Position numbers and translations under genes: made by a program. Positions 18,001-32,000 of a DNA stretch of 64,000 nt are shown here, in pieces. The notes under the pieces are model-generated. The model searched no databases. It had not been told where the DNA came from and worked only from the letters and a program-made list of their open reading frames with translations. This stretch comes from Capitella teleta (taxonomy: Eukaryota; Annelida; Polychaeta; Capitellidae), in NCBI GenBank assembly GCA_000328365.1, contig KB310543.1:111375-175374 (forward strand), written 5' to 3'. Positions within the stretch are counted from its first letter, which is position 1. The number at the start of each line of letters is the position of its first letter.

Positions 18001-21000
18001 GTCAGTTCGGCATCCACGTACACCGTTAAGTGTGCTTATATGCGGACATATCGCAGAACTCTCTATACGCGAGGGGTGCATGTTTCCCATCAGGGAATCT
18101 GTGAGACAGATAGCCGTACACACCAAACGTGATGAAAGGATGCATCAAGACAAAAGCCCTCAATTGCTCATTGCTTCCACCTACACCCTCGCGTTTATTG
18201 CGCCACTTCGAGCACCCTTGAGTTTCCCTCCCTTCCCTCGACCGGATATCCGTCCAATGAACAGCCTTTCTTAGCGTCGAAAGGGGATTTACTCCAGTTA
18301 TCGAACTCACAGGGCGAGTTGAGATCGTTCCCTAGATTGCGTGATGGCGAAATGGATTAACACACTGGGTATCGTGACGAAGGGTCACGTGTCGATCACG
18401 ACATCGACACTTGGAGGTTGCTGGGAAAGCACGAATGCCAACGCCGTTGAATTCCCCCCTCGCAAACGATTTCACCGACTAGTGCAAACGAAGAACTTGA
18501 AGAGGCAACGAAGTGGGTTTATAGCTACGCAAGGTGCAAATGAATGGTAAATGCCTGGCAAACATGCAGCCACTTAGCCTGCCATTTCGCTTAATTAGCT
18601 TCACGTCATTACGTGTTCATTTCATACTTAATCATCCCGCTGAAGACGTCCATCTCAACCAATTGTTACATCGTTTGTTTAGAAACGGTTCGCACGTGTA
18701 TGTCTAAGCGCTATTTTCGTATATGATAAAAAATCAAGTGTACTCTACATATTGTGTGTTTACGATGTCCCACGGTAAGGAGAAGTTGTATACGTGAAAA
18801 ATGACGTAATACATATTCAGTTATGCCCTGCACTCAGGCATTTACTGTTCATCGCTGTTTCTAGGAAGTTGCGCAATTCATAACAAACATATCCATCCAG
18901 AACTCTGTTTGTTGTCCGAAGTCACAGCTGACCACTAAGCCATGCACACGCTGAGAGCAGAACTCCAGTTTTTTGTTTGTCCGAGACCTTTAGTGAAATC
19001 AGCGTATCAGGTGCTGGACATCAAACTAATCACCCAGGTATAAACAGAATTAGGAAGTCACGAAACCTGCGTAATGATGCATTTAGCGTAGATCAGGTGA
19101 TATCATCCTCAAATGCTGATCAGCAAGTCTGTTGGTTTACCTGCAAGGGAAGCAACAAGAGGCACGCTTACTTCGAGACAGCTGGTTCTCGTTTGCACCG
19201 AATTGCTCTTCCAAATATTGCCGACGCTCGAGTTTGACTAACTTCTATGTTGAATTTGTTTTCTATGGCGCTTCCGTGAATTGCACGACACTTGTCACCA
19301 TTACTCGAGGCTGCGGGCCGATTGATTTATCGATTGCATAATGTGCGTAACATGCATCGGCGCATCACTTTGGAGCATTGTGTTGCTGATGTACGTGATT
19401 TATGGCGCCGATTGGGCTTGATCAATCCCCTTTGATGGCTGTTTCCGCTCAACAATGTTCTGTCAATCAGTTTCAGCCGACTGGCCTCGTCGCTTGGCCC
19501 TCCGCCCTTTCAGAGCAGTCCACGGGGCAATGCAGATCCAACATGCGAGACTTGCTACCGTCAATCAGATGACAGATTAACGCCGTACGCGGTCAAAAGG
19601 TGTCGGCCATTCGATTCCCATTCTCATTTCAATCATGCGCTGGAAAAAAAATTCTGGTTTGTGCGTATTCCCTGGTCGGGCCCTGTTCATTTGACCCCAG
19701 TGACCCCTTGGATTCGCAGGTGGCGGTTAAATGAGAAGAAGAATCGCCCCTGGATCTGCCTTTTATATATGCAAGACTCTTGTATCCGAGCCGCCTAACA
19801 CACAGAAATGGCGCACAAATACCGCTGATGGGTATCAATATTTATCCGCGAATTCTCAGCGTCTGTGTTTGTCGATGGCTGTTTTGCATGCGGCCTCCTT
19901 CCTCCAACACACTGTTTCTTTTTTTGTTTTCAATTTGCAAGTACGGGCAGTGATCAATGTGTTGGCGCCCGTGTGCTTTGGACCACTGCTTGTCAAATGT
20001 CTGCTGAGTGGATCTGCGCCATCTGAAGTTCCGAATTACGTGTCAGCTGTCTTTCATGTGTTGTCAGTCGTATGCCCATCGCAATTCCATCCATGTCTGT
20101 TTGTCGCAACACATATTTGCGTCTAAATCAATGCTGGATAAGAATACCTTGCATAATCCCCGGCACCTCCCCCCTCCCCCCTCCCCAGTGTATAATTACA
20201 TGTCATGATTTGAAATCCAATACGTGTGATATTGACCAATCATGAGGATTTTTGGTTGCAGCACTTAACGTGTCCTAAACGTTTGGTGCGTACCAATAGT
20301 CAATGAGTTATTTCACGAGTGTCCACATTTCAGGACTGTTTTCAAAGGGTTATTTCAGCCGTGGGAATCAATGTTCTCTCGGTGTCAGCTGCATCGAGTT
20401 CATTGCGTGCTGTTTCATTCTTTGCATTCTCCATAATGAGACCCATGACAAGAGACCATTGGTCGGCAAATGAGACAGAGCCGAGCGGGGGCCATAAAGC
20501 ACTCGTCACTGCCTCGCTTGGGGTCGCAGGAGCAGCGAAGTCCGTCGATCTTGCCACTGTCCTCTTTGGTGTGCCATTAAATGCATGATATTGCCACAAC
20601 AAACCGATCCAAGCGACCATTAGCCACTATTTGTCGATTTCGTTTATTGGGTTTTTATGATAATTGGTTGTAATTTTACCAGGTCAAATCTATTGACCAA
20701 AAAGAGATACCTTGTTCAAACTTACTTTGAAAGTAGGTCACTGGGTAGAGGCTCCGGGATCGATCACCTATCGTTCCATTATAGCGACGACACAGCATCG
20801 AGCCATTGCCAATCATTCACAATTGCTCACCCTCCATCATTGGCTTCGTTCGAAGGTCACGAGGTGCAGTGGCTGCATCCATGCATAGGTCAAGGCACCT
20901 GCAAATGCACCTGGGTCTGATTGCGATGCCTCGCCGTCTTATCTCGCCCTCCTTGTCTTTTGCCTTGTCGAAATGGAAAGCGGGGTTCAGCAATCAGCAC

Positions 21001-24000
21001 CTTGTTAAAGATCTCATTGTTTTGTGAAGGATAATGGGAAATACAACTAATTGTGTCCCTCTGGCATATTAGAGCTAGTTCTGAGCTCACAATTCTGTAT
21101 AGATAGAATTACTTTATTCATTCTTTTCTCTATATATCTTGCTTAATACTTTGATATACATACATGAACCCACAAGGGTAAGGATTTGCCAGCAATTTTT
21201 TTTTATGATACTTTGGCTTTTACCAACAGTGATCATTAGCACTTCGGTAAAGAGTAAGATTTTTTTTTACTGGTGTGAGCTAATGGTTAGATAGAGATAA
21301 TGATAAATAGCAAAACAATCATATCTATATCACATAATATATATCTAAAGTTTTATCGCTTTGATTCTCAATATCAGCCCTTCACTCTCTCGTGATGGAG
21401 TGGATATATTTTGTGTTTTTTTTTTTTTTTTTTTTTGAGGACCACCTCTAAGCTAAACATTGAGCAAAAGACTTCCAGACCAACAGACTTGCGAAATGAT
21501 GCTTCAGCCAATTTGCCATCATCCAAGTATAAAACTTCATCCGAGAACCGTATAGCCGCACTAGCGATAACTTGTCTCTAAGCCGCAGGCGATTCGAGAG
21601 ATTTCTGAGAGATTGTTTTCCAGGTATTTTCGTCGTCATTGTACGCATGCGCTTCTCCTCTCACACGTGGGGTTATTGCTAGCAATGATGTATATATGAC
21701 TTTGCACCACCATGCAACGAGAGATACGAATTCGATAAAGTGATAATACGAAGTACGAATAACTCTTGGATGGCTAGAAAACTGGAGGGACGGGGTGCAC
21801 TCCCGTTTTTACATAATTGAGAGGGTGGAAGAGTGCAGCTGCGGTTCAAACCAGGTTGGTCTAAAGCTGCGTATCGATGGTTTCTGCAAGATCGCATGGG
21901 ATGTTGAAGTAAAGCAGATATAACGTGGTGAGAGCAGTATTTCAATATTATTTATTATTATTATATTATATTATTATTAGTATATTATTTATTATATTAT
22001 ATTATTATTTGAACAATTTGACATGCTGGTAATCTGTTACTCTGTGTATTTAGCTGGTTTACCGTTTGGCTTCGTTAAGTTAATTCTCCGATAACGATAC
22101 TTCTTTGCTTTTTTATCTGAAATTTTATCAATCATATAATTATGATCTCCGCCATTAGCCATGAAGTTTCTAAATTCAACGAGACAGGTTATCATTCGGA
22201 CTACGGATCATTTGCCATAAGCGTGCCATTTAGATACATGTACCATAGAAGGAGAATTTAACCCGCGGCGGTTACAAGAGGACTCAAGTGTCATTGACAG
22301 CTCACTAAGAAGGAACCTACAGAGACGATACGCCCATCGACACGAACCAAATCTGATCGCCGGCTTTCCGAATCTCCTTGAGAACCGCCCGAAGGGGCTA
22401 ACAGTGCAATCATCGCGAAACAGTTGAGAAATCTCTGGTTAACATTTGTCCAAATTAGCATCGACGGTCATTGGGTGCACCCCAAGACTGTCCCAAACCG
22501 ATTAAGAGCCGCTGGCTTGTGATTCAGTGGACCTTCAATCCGATCGATTTCGACCGAAATAAACCGGATTGCAAGTTAATACGGGCGCAGTGTTTATGCG
22601 CACTGTACGGGATACAGTGGTGGCAATTGTTGTATTCCTGGTCTTAACCAATCTATTAATTCCCAGGTTTTCTGGTCCATAATATTATAACAGATGCTGG
22701 GTGAGGAAGGAGTTTCTGGTGCAGGGAAATGTGAAAAGAGTGGAACTTTGCAGCAACAGTTTGCATCGACCTCTTTGCTCCTCATGGCTTAGAAGCAGCA
22801 ATCGATGGCGAGAGAGGGTTACGCAGCAAATTCACTCTTGTGATTCCAGCATCATCATTTGATTAACATCTGTAAGCCGTTCATGATAATGATGATAATT
22901 ATACATGTTATACTATCATTGAATTCGTTGTTACATTGGTGTGAGTTTCTTTGTCGTTTGACTATATGGACATGTACTTTGATTTCGGTGAGCTAACTCT
23001 GAAACTTTATCAATTTACCAAAAACATTAATCAAACAAATGAAACAAATAATAATAATTAGCTCTCTCTAGTATATAGTATAATAATCTAAACAAGTACT
23101 GCTCCATACTAATTCAACGAAGAAGCTGACAATTTAAAGTACACACTGTTAATTTGTTTTATTTTTAGCATCAAGATGTTATTTTTATTCCGGCATTCAT
23201 TACATCATTCGCCAAGTGAGCCTGTCTGAGCGAGGCAGTGCTCATTACGCAATTATATACCACGTACAGTTTACTCGAACGTAGACCCTGCCCAATCGCT
23301 GGCCCTACCAACATACACGCACGCAATGGAGATAATTCGTACTGATCTTTATCATAGCGGACGTTTTGGCAGGTATCCCCGCGTGGCACAACACACAGGT
23401 GGTAAGCAGCACCTTCGCCTGTTGCACACCCCGCTTTCCTTGGCTGCAGTACTTTCAATAAACAGCAGAGTATACAAGTGGTATGCCCCGGAAGCTGCTG
23501 GTGGAAGGTGATGCATTTGCAGCGACGTATCTTCCCTCGAGTGGCATGGTAATAAGCTTGATTGGAGCAGATCTCCAGAGGATGCAAGTGATGCTTAGAA
23601 CGAAGGCAACATGGCGTGACTGCAGCATTCCTTCATGCCTCAAAGTGTATTGCTTCAGAACCTGTTGCCATTGCTGTTCATGTCATCGCATGCGATGTGC
23701 GCAGGGGGTTGTTGGTGTCATGCAACGCAGAGACGCATCTTCTGGATTGGGCTTTGGTATAAGCAATTAATCGAATTGTGTTAATATGTATACATGCGGA
23801 GGTTTTTGTCCTCGAATGACTTCCTGTTCTCGGATAACCTTCCTTTCCAGACATTGTCTGTTTGGATGAATCCACCACAGCAGACACATGGCACATCAGG
23901 TTAGCTGATCGCTTGCTTGTGTTGGTTTCAGCAGCAGAGCAAGCTCACAACATCAAAACTGCTCGCATCAACTGTGGAACACAGTTGATGCGCTCTTCCA

Positions 24001-26022
24001 AATAATTGGGGTTTACGTCGCGCGACCAAAGGGACCTTTTGTGATTACGTAATTTCCTGTTCTCTTCTGTCAATAATTCACACGCATAGTTCTAATGGCG
24101 GCCTCATCCCTTTCACTGTCAATATGCGCAAATCCGCTTCTGGGGCGTGACAGCAGTTTGATCTGTTTTGCTCTGGATGGAGTCCATCTCATGGAGCAAT
24201 ATTCTGGCTCGTATGCCAGCACGCATAGCTGGCCAAGGAGCAACGCATCGGGGTGTTGAATGACCGAGCATTTCCGCGACCCTCACCCCATTTGCGCCCT
24301 ATTAAGCCTCCGGTCATCCCACTATTGCCTCCGCGCTAATGAATTGTTATCCCGAAAACAAGCCCAATCACTTTTTGCTTCACGCCATGATCCACGTGAC
24401 AACATTGCCATGTTCGTTCTAACGCTCGCTTTGCATGTCACTCGTCTCCTTATTCAGAGCGGAACAAATGGAGCGGCCGGCTACGGCTCCCGCGGGCCTC
24501 ATTCAGCCAATTGTACAAGTACTACTAATTGTTGGTTTCGCAGAACTTAGGCGTCATATGAAGGGGGAGTTTGCACGCAGCCACCAGATGGCGCGACCGA
24601 TCGCCTGACCTACTGAACCCGGCCTTTATGGTCCCGTCGCCACTTCCCTCACATTGATTAACAATTACACTCTTTTCATGGCCGCAATTCCGTCAGTGTC
24701 ATGTCATGGTACATCACGTGATCCGACGCTAGCTCCAAGCAACAAAAATATTGATTTTACGCTCAATTTTCAAGTGCAACTGATTGAACTCTCTGATTGG
24801 TATTATGCTCAAACTTTGTCTGGCGATCAATGTGACATTTATGGCGAATGATTATCGGGTATTAGCGGTATTTGGTGGCTGCTTCGCGATTTATCTGCAT
24901 GTACACCTTCAGCATATGATTCCTGTAAATATACAGATTTCATGAGTGTTCCACCTGCACTAATTCACTGTTTACCCGCATTGTGGAATCGTGTCCTTAT
25001 AAACCCTTATTTTCGTGTGGGTAGAACTGCATGCTGCTATTTAACTCGCCCGTATTGTGCCATTAGTGTTTTTCAAGCATGACGCTTATCATTTGTGCTT
25101 ACCACTTGTGCTATGACATGCCATAAGTGCTTTAATCCAACCAACATGACGTTGCTTTCAAAGCGAACGAGATACAATCTCTGCAAAAGTTGTTTGCAGT
25201 ATTGAGCCACACATGCAATCGAGGAATAATCAAGATAAAATGAAACGACAATAAATCATCGCTTACCAATGGCTATGAGTTTGCTGCCTCCTCACTGATA
25301 CTTTGTGGGAGGGTTTTTCATCCCAACTGCCTGCAGAAGAATGAGTAGGATAAACAGATACATCCCACAGTCTAAAAAAGTACAGGAGATTGCATTTAGA
25401 AAACAAACATGTCGACATCGCCTCGTTTATAGTGATCCGCCATTTCAAGGCGGATTGATTTTTGTCTGGTGAGAGTAAATCGGCGGAAATCCGGACTACT
25501 TTCTACCCTCTACACGTTTTGTTTCATGTACACGCCGACCCTGCGTTCAGATGACTTTCATGATGGAAGAGCTCAGGACAACCTCTTAAATTCGTTCTGT
25601 CTGTTCTAGCTGCTCGATCGCCGTACTTCTTGAGTGGCGTGAACAATAGAAGCTTTTAAAGAGAGACACTTGGCTAATTGTGTCGTCGTCTATTGGCCTA
25701 GCTCGGCACTCTATGGCGTAAAACTACTAGAATCATTGGCTCATTGTGCTGGTGTACCCGGGCAGAGAGCCTCAATTGGCTGCTGTCACATTGTGATGAA
25801 AATCTATCCTCTTTTTTGGATCTTATTGTTGGCACCATTACGTGTAGCATAATGGTAATGAGATCATTGCAACCATTATCGATGTCTGAGAACTCAGCGC
25901 GAACTTATTTGAAGGAAACGTTGCATTTTGTATCAATACACTCATACATGGAGATAGCATGCAACTGATTGCTTCTTTTTGATCTACAAACTTACATTCA
26001 ATTTTTGCATTCTTCCTTCCAG
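15001..26022. other. GC-richer gene-free stretch, possible regulatory region
   Basis: By eye this stretch has more G+C and almost no microsatellites compared with the preceding 15 kb, yet it shows no exon chain. Open frames at 16397-16948 and 19731-20126 are the longest and match nothing I know. It lies directly upstream of the channel gene and contains several TTTATGG/CCATAAA words. Unrecognised 5' untranslated exons of that gene could lie here. The regulatory role is inference only. Confidence 0.35.
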
Positions 26023-26052
26023 ATGATTGTGGAACAGTGAAGCCTGTCCAGC

Positions 26053-29000
26053 ATGCAGACCAGTGTTAGTGAGTTCCTCTGCGTTGGGGACCACGTATCA
26101 TTGTTCTGTGAGGAGACTGAAGGTTACATCTTCAACTGGCAAACCAGGTGAGCATTCAATCAAAAGTCACTGGATGACACCTGCAATCATTTCGCATGGG
26201 TCACTGGCTGCCAGATTATGCAAAGTGTTGTCTGTGGTCGAGGCACCTTGACGCTCAACTCGCTGCTTGATTAAACCCAATCAGACGGCGATCGTGCCGA
26301 GCTCGTTGATGGCCCTGATTAGCTCATCTGCTCCGCATCGAGTATGCAGCGACACCTTTTTCAATATCCGTCATTGCAGGCCATTTCAACAGATTTACGA
26401 CCTATCCGATATTCGAGATCACGATAACTGGAAGGCGAGTGATGTTTATGCTCCCCGAATTGTCAGGACCAGGTGTTCTCTTGCAACTATTGACACTTGA
26501 GGATACATGCACAGGGTCACCGTTAATCGAATTGTTGGTGTTATATAAGTGATCTTAATTAGCATTCCAGACAGGAGTTTGTCAGTTGGCCTCATTGTAA
26601 ACTTGTTATCCTAATATGTTGGGTGCATATATTGACCATTGTCCATTACAGCAGTAATTTAGCCGTGTCCGCCGAGAGTGCTCAATTATGTAATAATGTA
26701 TTATATCCTAATTGAGTATATATCTGTTTGGAAACAGTTGCACTTCACCCGTTACGCAATAAGCAAACCGCCCTGGTTCCGCAGTAAACCAAGTGTAATC
26801 CTTCCCACAATTCTCGCCATTCCTCATCATAGCATTGCTGCAGTCTGTAAATTTGCCTTGATTGATATAGCATGGGTCTTTGATTGCCGGCTGAGGCGTG
26901 CGGTGGTCATAAAGCGAGCCCATTATCCCCTCAGACACGAGTAACCAGCTTTACCTCGGGCAGCGCGTTGGAGTTGGATCGTACCGGGACAGGTGCTGCG
27001 CATGTGCGACACGAGGAACGCCCTAATAGTAAACACGCACCGCTGTTCGGTCCAAAAACATTTCGCCGGCGGCGCTGGCTTCATTGAAACCAATTTTTAA
27101 AAAGTTCTGATATTGCGTCATACCGGATGTTTTTTTTATCCATTTCAGCTCGGCTCACAACAACTTGTTCATCTACCAATGGCAGGATCGAGAGAAGCCG
27201 ACAAACGTGCCAAACCCCCAGGGTAAGAGAACGCTGGAATGGGCAATGAAAAAGCGCATCAGAAATGCTTCATTGGTTAACGATATTGCAAAGTCTTGCT
27301 TTCTCTTGCATCGCAAGGAGAAAAAATAGAGATTAGAATGCTTAGCTGCCCATGTGTGAAGTACAACACAATGCTTAACCATAACGCAATCACAGAGCTA
27401 ATAATTATTGCACAACAAAAAGAGAAGATCGGAACAACAACATTGATTTCACCCTGAAAGGAGAGGTCCGTCCGTCATGGCTTAAAGGGTGAAAGGGTCC
27501 ACGTGACACTTGACAGATGGGTCGCTCAATGCTTGCCCCATTATCCTGTATGCGTAATTAATGCGCCACCACACCGAGTATCATATCCCTTGTGACCACG
27601 TGACCATAATATTCCCAGTATAACGAGATTCAGTATTTATAACCGCGAGAGCATATATATTGCGCCCAGCCTGATGTGAGGGCGTTGGGTGTTTTGTTTC
27701 TCCTCCTGAGAGAAATATTTTCGCTGATTTTGTGATGACACATCTCAAATGTCATCGTCCATCAATGGTTTTTAATGAATTATTCTCTGGTTCGTCTTTG
27801 CTGTTTTGATCGAATGCGAGTATTTATGGCATTTCGAACCTGTTGAGCAGAACAACTGGGCCAACCTTCAAAAGAGAGATTATATATGAGACAGATTATT
27901 TGGAGATGATAAGGTCGTATAATCAGATTGAATGAACTCTGTTTACTGTGTGTGCTTCGTAGAATTGTTGTTTTATCCGGAGAAACAGAGCCACTGATTC
28001 AAATCAAGCGTTATTTATATATGTCATACTTATCTTACGAATGGCAGATGTTATTCTAGGCATAAATGTATATTCCTCCGTAATGCACGAAAATTGAAAC
28101 ATATCAATATTTTCATTTCACCAGTCTGGTATAAATAGAATAAACGAATTAGTTAATTTCTGCGCATCCACTATAGAATGACCAGTGCACAGGATACCGC
28201 GTTGTTTCCTTCATGAAACTTGCATCAGTCTTCATGCCAAGCACCGCGTGTGCAAATCCCTGTGGTTTGGAACCTTGCGGGAAAATCCTCTGAGAGAACA
28301 GGGCATTGACTGCAAGTCGCAATCAGAATTATCGAGTGCTTTTGTACGTCGCTTTGCCGCGAATAAACACGCATCAAAGAGGACGCACGTGGCAGTGTGT
28401 GCTGACCAATTGTGGATACAACATGGCGTCTATTCAAAATTCAAATCTAGGTCACGCACTAGTCAATGCATGCTGGGTAATTTATGTACTCATTGACAAG
28501 CGGCTCACGCACGTCTTCTGAATTTAAGATGATCTCCTGAATGACCTTATTGACCTTTATTGTTGGTGTTAATTTCTCTCTGCGCTCGCAGCACTCCAGT
28601 TCCAAGTGTGCATCCAGAACAGATATAAATTGAACAAGAAACATCGGAAACTCCTCCCGGCCAATCCGGAAACTGAGACTGATGTCAGCCTTGAAACCAA
28701 GACGATCCGAGCACAAGCCAAAGTAAGTCGGCTATCAATGTCGATAAGCCTTCCATTTCGCGTTAGCGTTGTGATTACGACAATTTCTACCCCAAAATCA
28801 TCATAACGCACATTTTCAGTTAGCGGCTGTAGCTGAAAATGAAGACAACATCTCGGAACAGCGTCGTCAACACGGAAAGAGGGTTCGCTACGGTGAAGTC
28901 ATCCAGGTATGCAGCAAACCAAACGCCTAGTTAACCTGGCACTGCTCTGACTTCAGCTCAAGCATGTATTCACGAGCAAGTACATTCACATCAGCACGAC

Positions 29001-32000
29001 GCAGACTAGCCGGCGAGACAAGAATAACATGCTGGTAAGATGAGTAGATTACACACGGCCTATCGGACAATGTCAACCAATAAATATCGATACACTACGA
29101 GAGGGTAAACAATACCTAGACTCGGGATAGCCTTGAACGAGGACCATTTTAGGGCTCTAGGGAGAAGAGTGCTTGATTGATGCCATCAACAAGCATCCCC
29201 TAACTGTTCCCTGTGCAATCTGGGCCTCAGGACTAACTGAGTTATGAAGGGATTGTGGGTTTTAAAAACTCTCTTTTTTTTTTACGGGGTAAACAAATGT
29301 AATATATATTAACTGTTGTTGCACTATGAGATTGCATGTTTCACCATTTTGTTTACAGGTTCATTTACAAGAATACAATTCAAAACATGCGCAAGTCAAA
29401 ATTTTGCCCAGATACAAAGTCAAATCGGAAGGAGAATTCGTGGGTTGAATGATAATAAATTAATGACCTCATCTCATATTCTGTCATCTCTTCTGTCACA
29501 GGTGCAAATCTTTGATCAGATTATATTTGAGAGCGTCAAATCGCCAGGACAATTCTTCCACGCGAGTGCCGCTTGGAAGATCGACCATTTCACTATTGGG
29601 TTTGCAACTCGGTTATGTTTACATGCTAAGGGTCTATTTGGACTGTTTTCCTGCAGTTCTGAGCTAAATCTAGGAATTCAACCAGCCGGGTTTACTGTAG
29701 TGAAGAACTACCGACCTGCGGAACCGCACGGTACTCTAACCAAGGTAAGCCTACAGCCCCTCAGCAATCGCTTCACACACGTCCCTTTTTACACAAATCA
29801 TTACTCGTATTGTGAACTCTATATTGTGGCTTTTACTGTAGTTATCTGTCACGCTTCGAAGTACTGGCACCGTTTTGCTATTGTCTTCACATTATTTTGA
29901 GAAAAACAAAACTCGAAATTATTTAACTCCTTTTGGGATCTGCACTGACAGCCAATTTATGTCGTTATAGCTCCCAGCGGATCGCCGGACGAAAGTAATG
30001 ATAACTCTCTCTTCTAGCAGATTGCAACAGTCGCTTCTGTTAATTATTAATCGGTTTGATGCCTAGAATGTTAAATGTTTAACTTAGTCGCTACACAGCC
30101 CGTGTGTAAATAACCCTTGAACACCCCAAAAACGGAAACTACATCTAATTGCTTGAAGAAGTAGTGACTATATAGCAAGGATTTCAGTTAATTAATCATT
30201 ATTATTAAATTATATTTTAATTTGTGTTGTGTTCGTTTTCTGCAGCAGAAATCTGTCAGAATCCGAGTAAGAAAACAAATGCACATTTGTCAAATGGTCA
30301 TATGTCACAAAATAACATTTTTTAATGAGCAAAAAGTAAGGCATTTTTTTTTAAACAGCTAATTAACGGCTAAATAATGCTTTTAATTCCACCACTAATC
30401 AATTTAATGCCACGTAGTTTGTATTTCAGTCAAAGCATCCACACAAATTTCTGGTAATGATATTCTACATAAAATTAGAGAAATCATGACTAATCTATTG
30501 TATAATATGAATCCACAATTCGTTGTATTCATAGTTTTTCTCTATTTATTTCTGGGTTTTTATTTCAAAATCAATTGTACATTTCTTTTCGTATCATCAT
30601 GGAATCAGCAATATCAAACAGACTGTATATATGTTATTTTTGGTAGACAAAGAAAGAAATTGCAATCAAACGGGTAAATACTAATTTGCCCTGTTTCTTT
30701 TTCTTTTCTTTTCTGAGCCTTTTTTTATAAAACATTTTGACTGAAGTTTGCCATAAGTTTAAATTGAAATAATAACGTGCAGTGCGGAAATAATGCATCA
30801 CATAATATTTGATGCATTTTATGTGTAATTTTTGAGATAATTGTGTGTTTTTAAATCTGCTGGTTGATCCGTGTTTGCATGAGCATGATATTCTGTTGTT
30901 CCTATCATAATTATTTGTTGTTTACCTAGACATACTTATATAAGAATTGCATGGGTAAATGGTTGCTATTGCGTTACCAGCGTCACATGCTCACGGTGTC
31001 TGGTTTGATATTGCATCAGTAGTCTAAAGCCTACTTTTTTCAATACACAATGTACTTAAATTATGAATCAAACAACGACTTCTGAGTTCACTACACGGTT
31101 GGCTAATCGTTGGTTAATGCGTGTCCCGCAGGGGGGCAGCGTCATTCGTCTTTTCCATAAAGAACTCGAGGCGTATGTCGTTGCTGAGGGTCTCTTTGAC
31201 GAACAGATCTGCGAGGATGGTAAGTCTGCCTCCTCCTCTTCCTCTTCCTCCTCCTCCTCTTCTTCCACCTACTCCTCTTCTTCTTCCTTCTCCTCCTTCT
31301 CTCCCTCCTTCTCATCCTCCTCTTCCTCCTCTTCCTCCTTCTCCTCTTCATCTTCCTCCTCCTCTTCCTCCTCCTCTTCCTCCTTCTCCTCTTCATCTAC
31401 CTCCTCCTCTTCCTCCTCCTCTTCCTCCTTCTCCTCTTCATCCTCCTCTTCCTCTCCCTCCTTCTTTTCTTCCTCCTCATCCTTCTTTTCCCCCTCCTCC
31501 TCCTCCTCTTCCANNNNNNNNNNNNNNNNNNNNNNNNNNNNNNNNNNNNNNNNNNNNNNNNNNTCGAGCAGAATCAGTATCCTAAACGGTATCCAATGAA
31601 GTTTACAACTGAGTAGCACTCATGTATAACCATTGCTGTACCTCAAAACAGGCGAGACAATTCGCTGGGAGCAGCAGGTCAGATTCCGTCACATGACCAC
31701 CCGTCAGTACCTGTGCATTTCACCTGACCGCCGAGTGACTTTGACCCCTGACCTAAAGGACCCTCGTACCGTGTTTCGTCTGCACCCGGTCATCAAGGTA
31801 TGTCACCCTTCCTCAGAGAAACAAAAGCGCCGAACTAATTAGCAGCAATGCTATTACGTAATACAGAGTCATCACTCTTTTAAGTACGTCTACGTATTAC
31901 TCTACTCAAGAGTTTGGCTTGATCGAGTGAAGTTTTATATTTTTTTACGTAGTCGTTTTGTAGACATGATTTTAATTAAGCAGTGTTATAATTTTTTTTT

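Noticed and set aside
19731-20126. 131-codon open frame with hydrophobic stretches
   Set aside because: No family match or splice context; hydrophobicity follows from T-rich sequence.
31063-31619. Long open frames of poly-Ser, poly-Pro or poly-Glu
   Set aside because: They arise from the pyrimidine-rich tract and the N gap in an intron of the channel gene; only 31132-31219 is a real exon.
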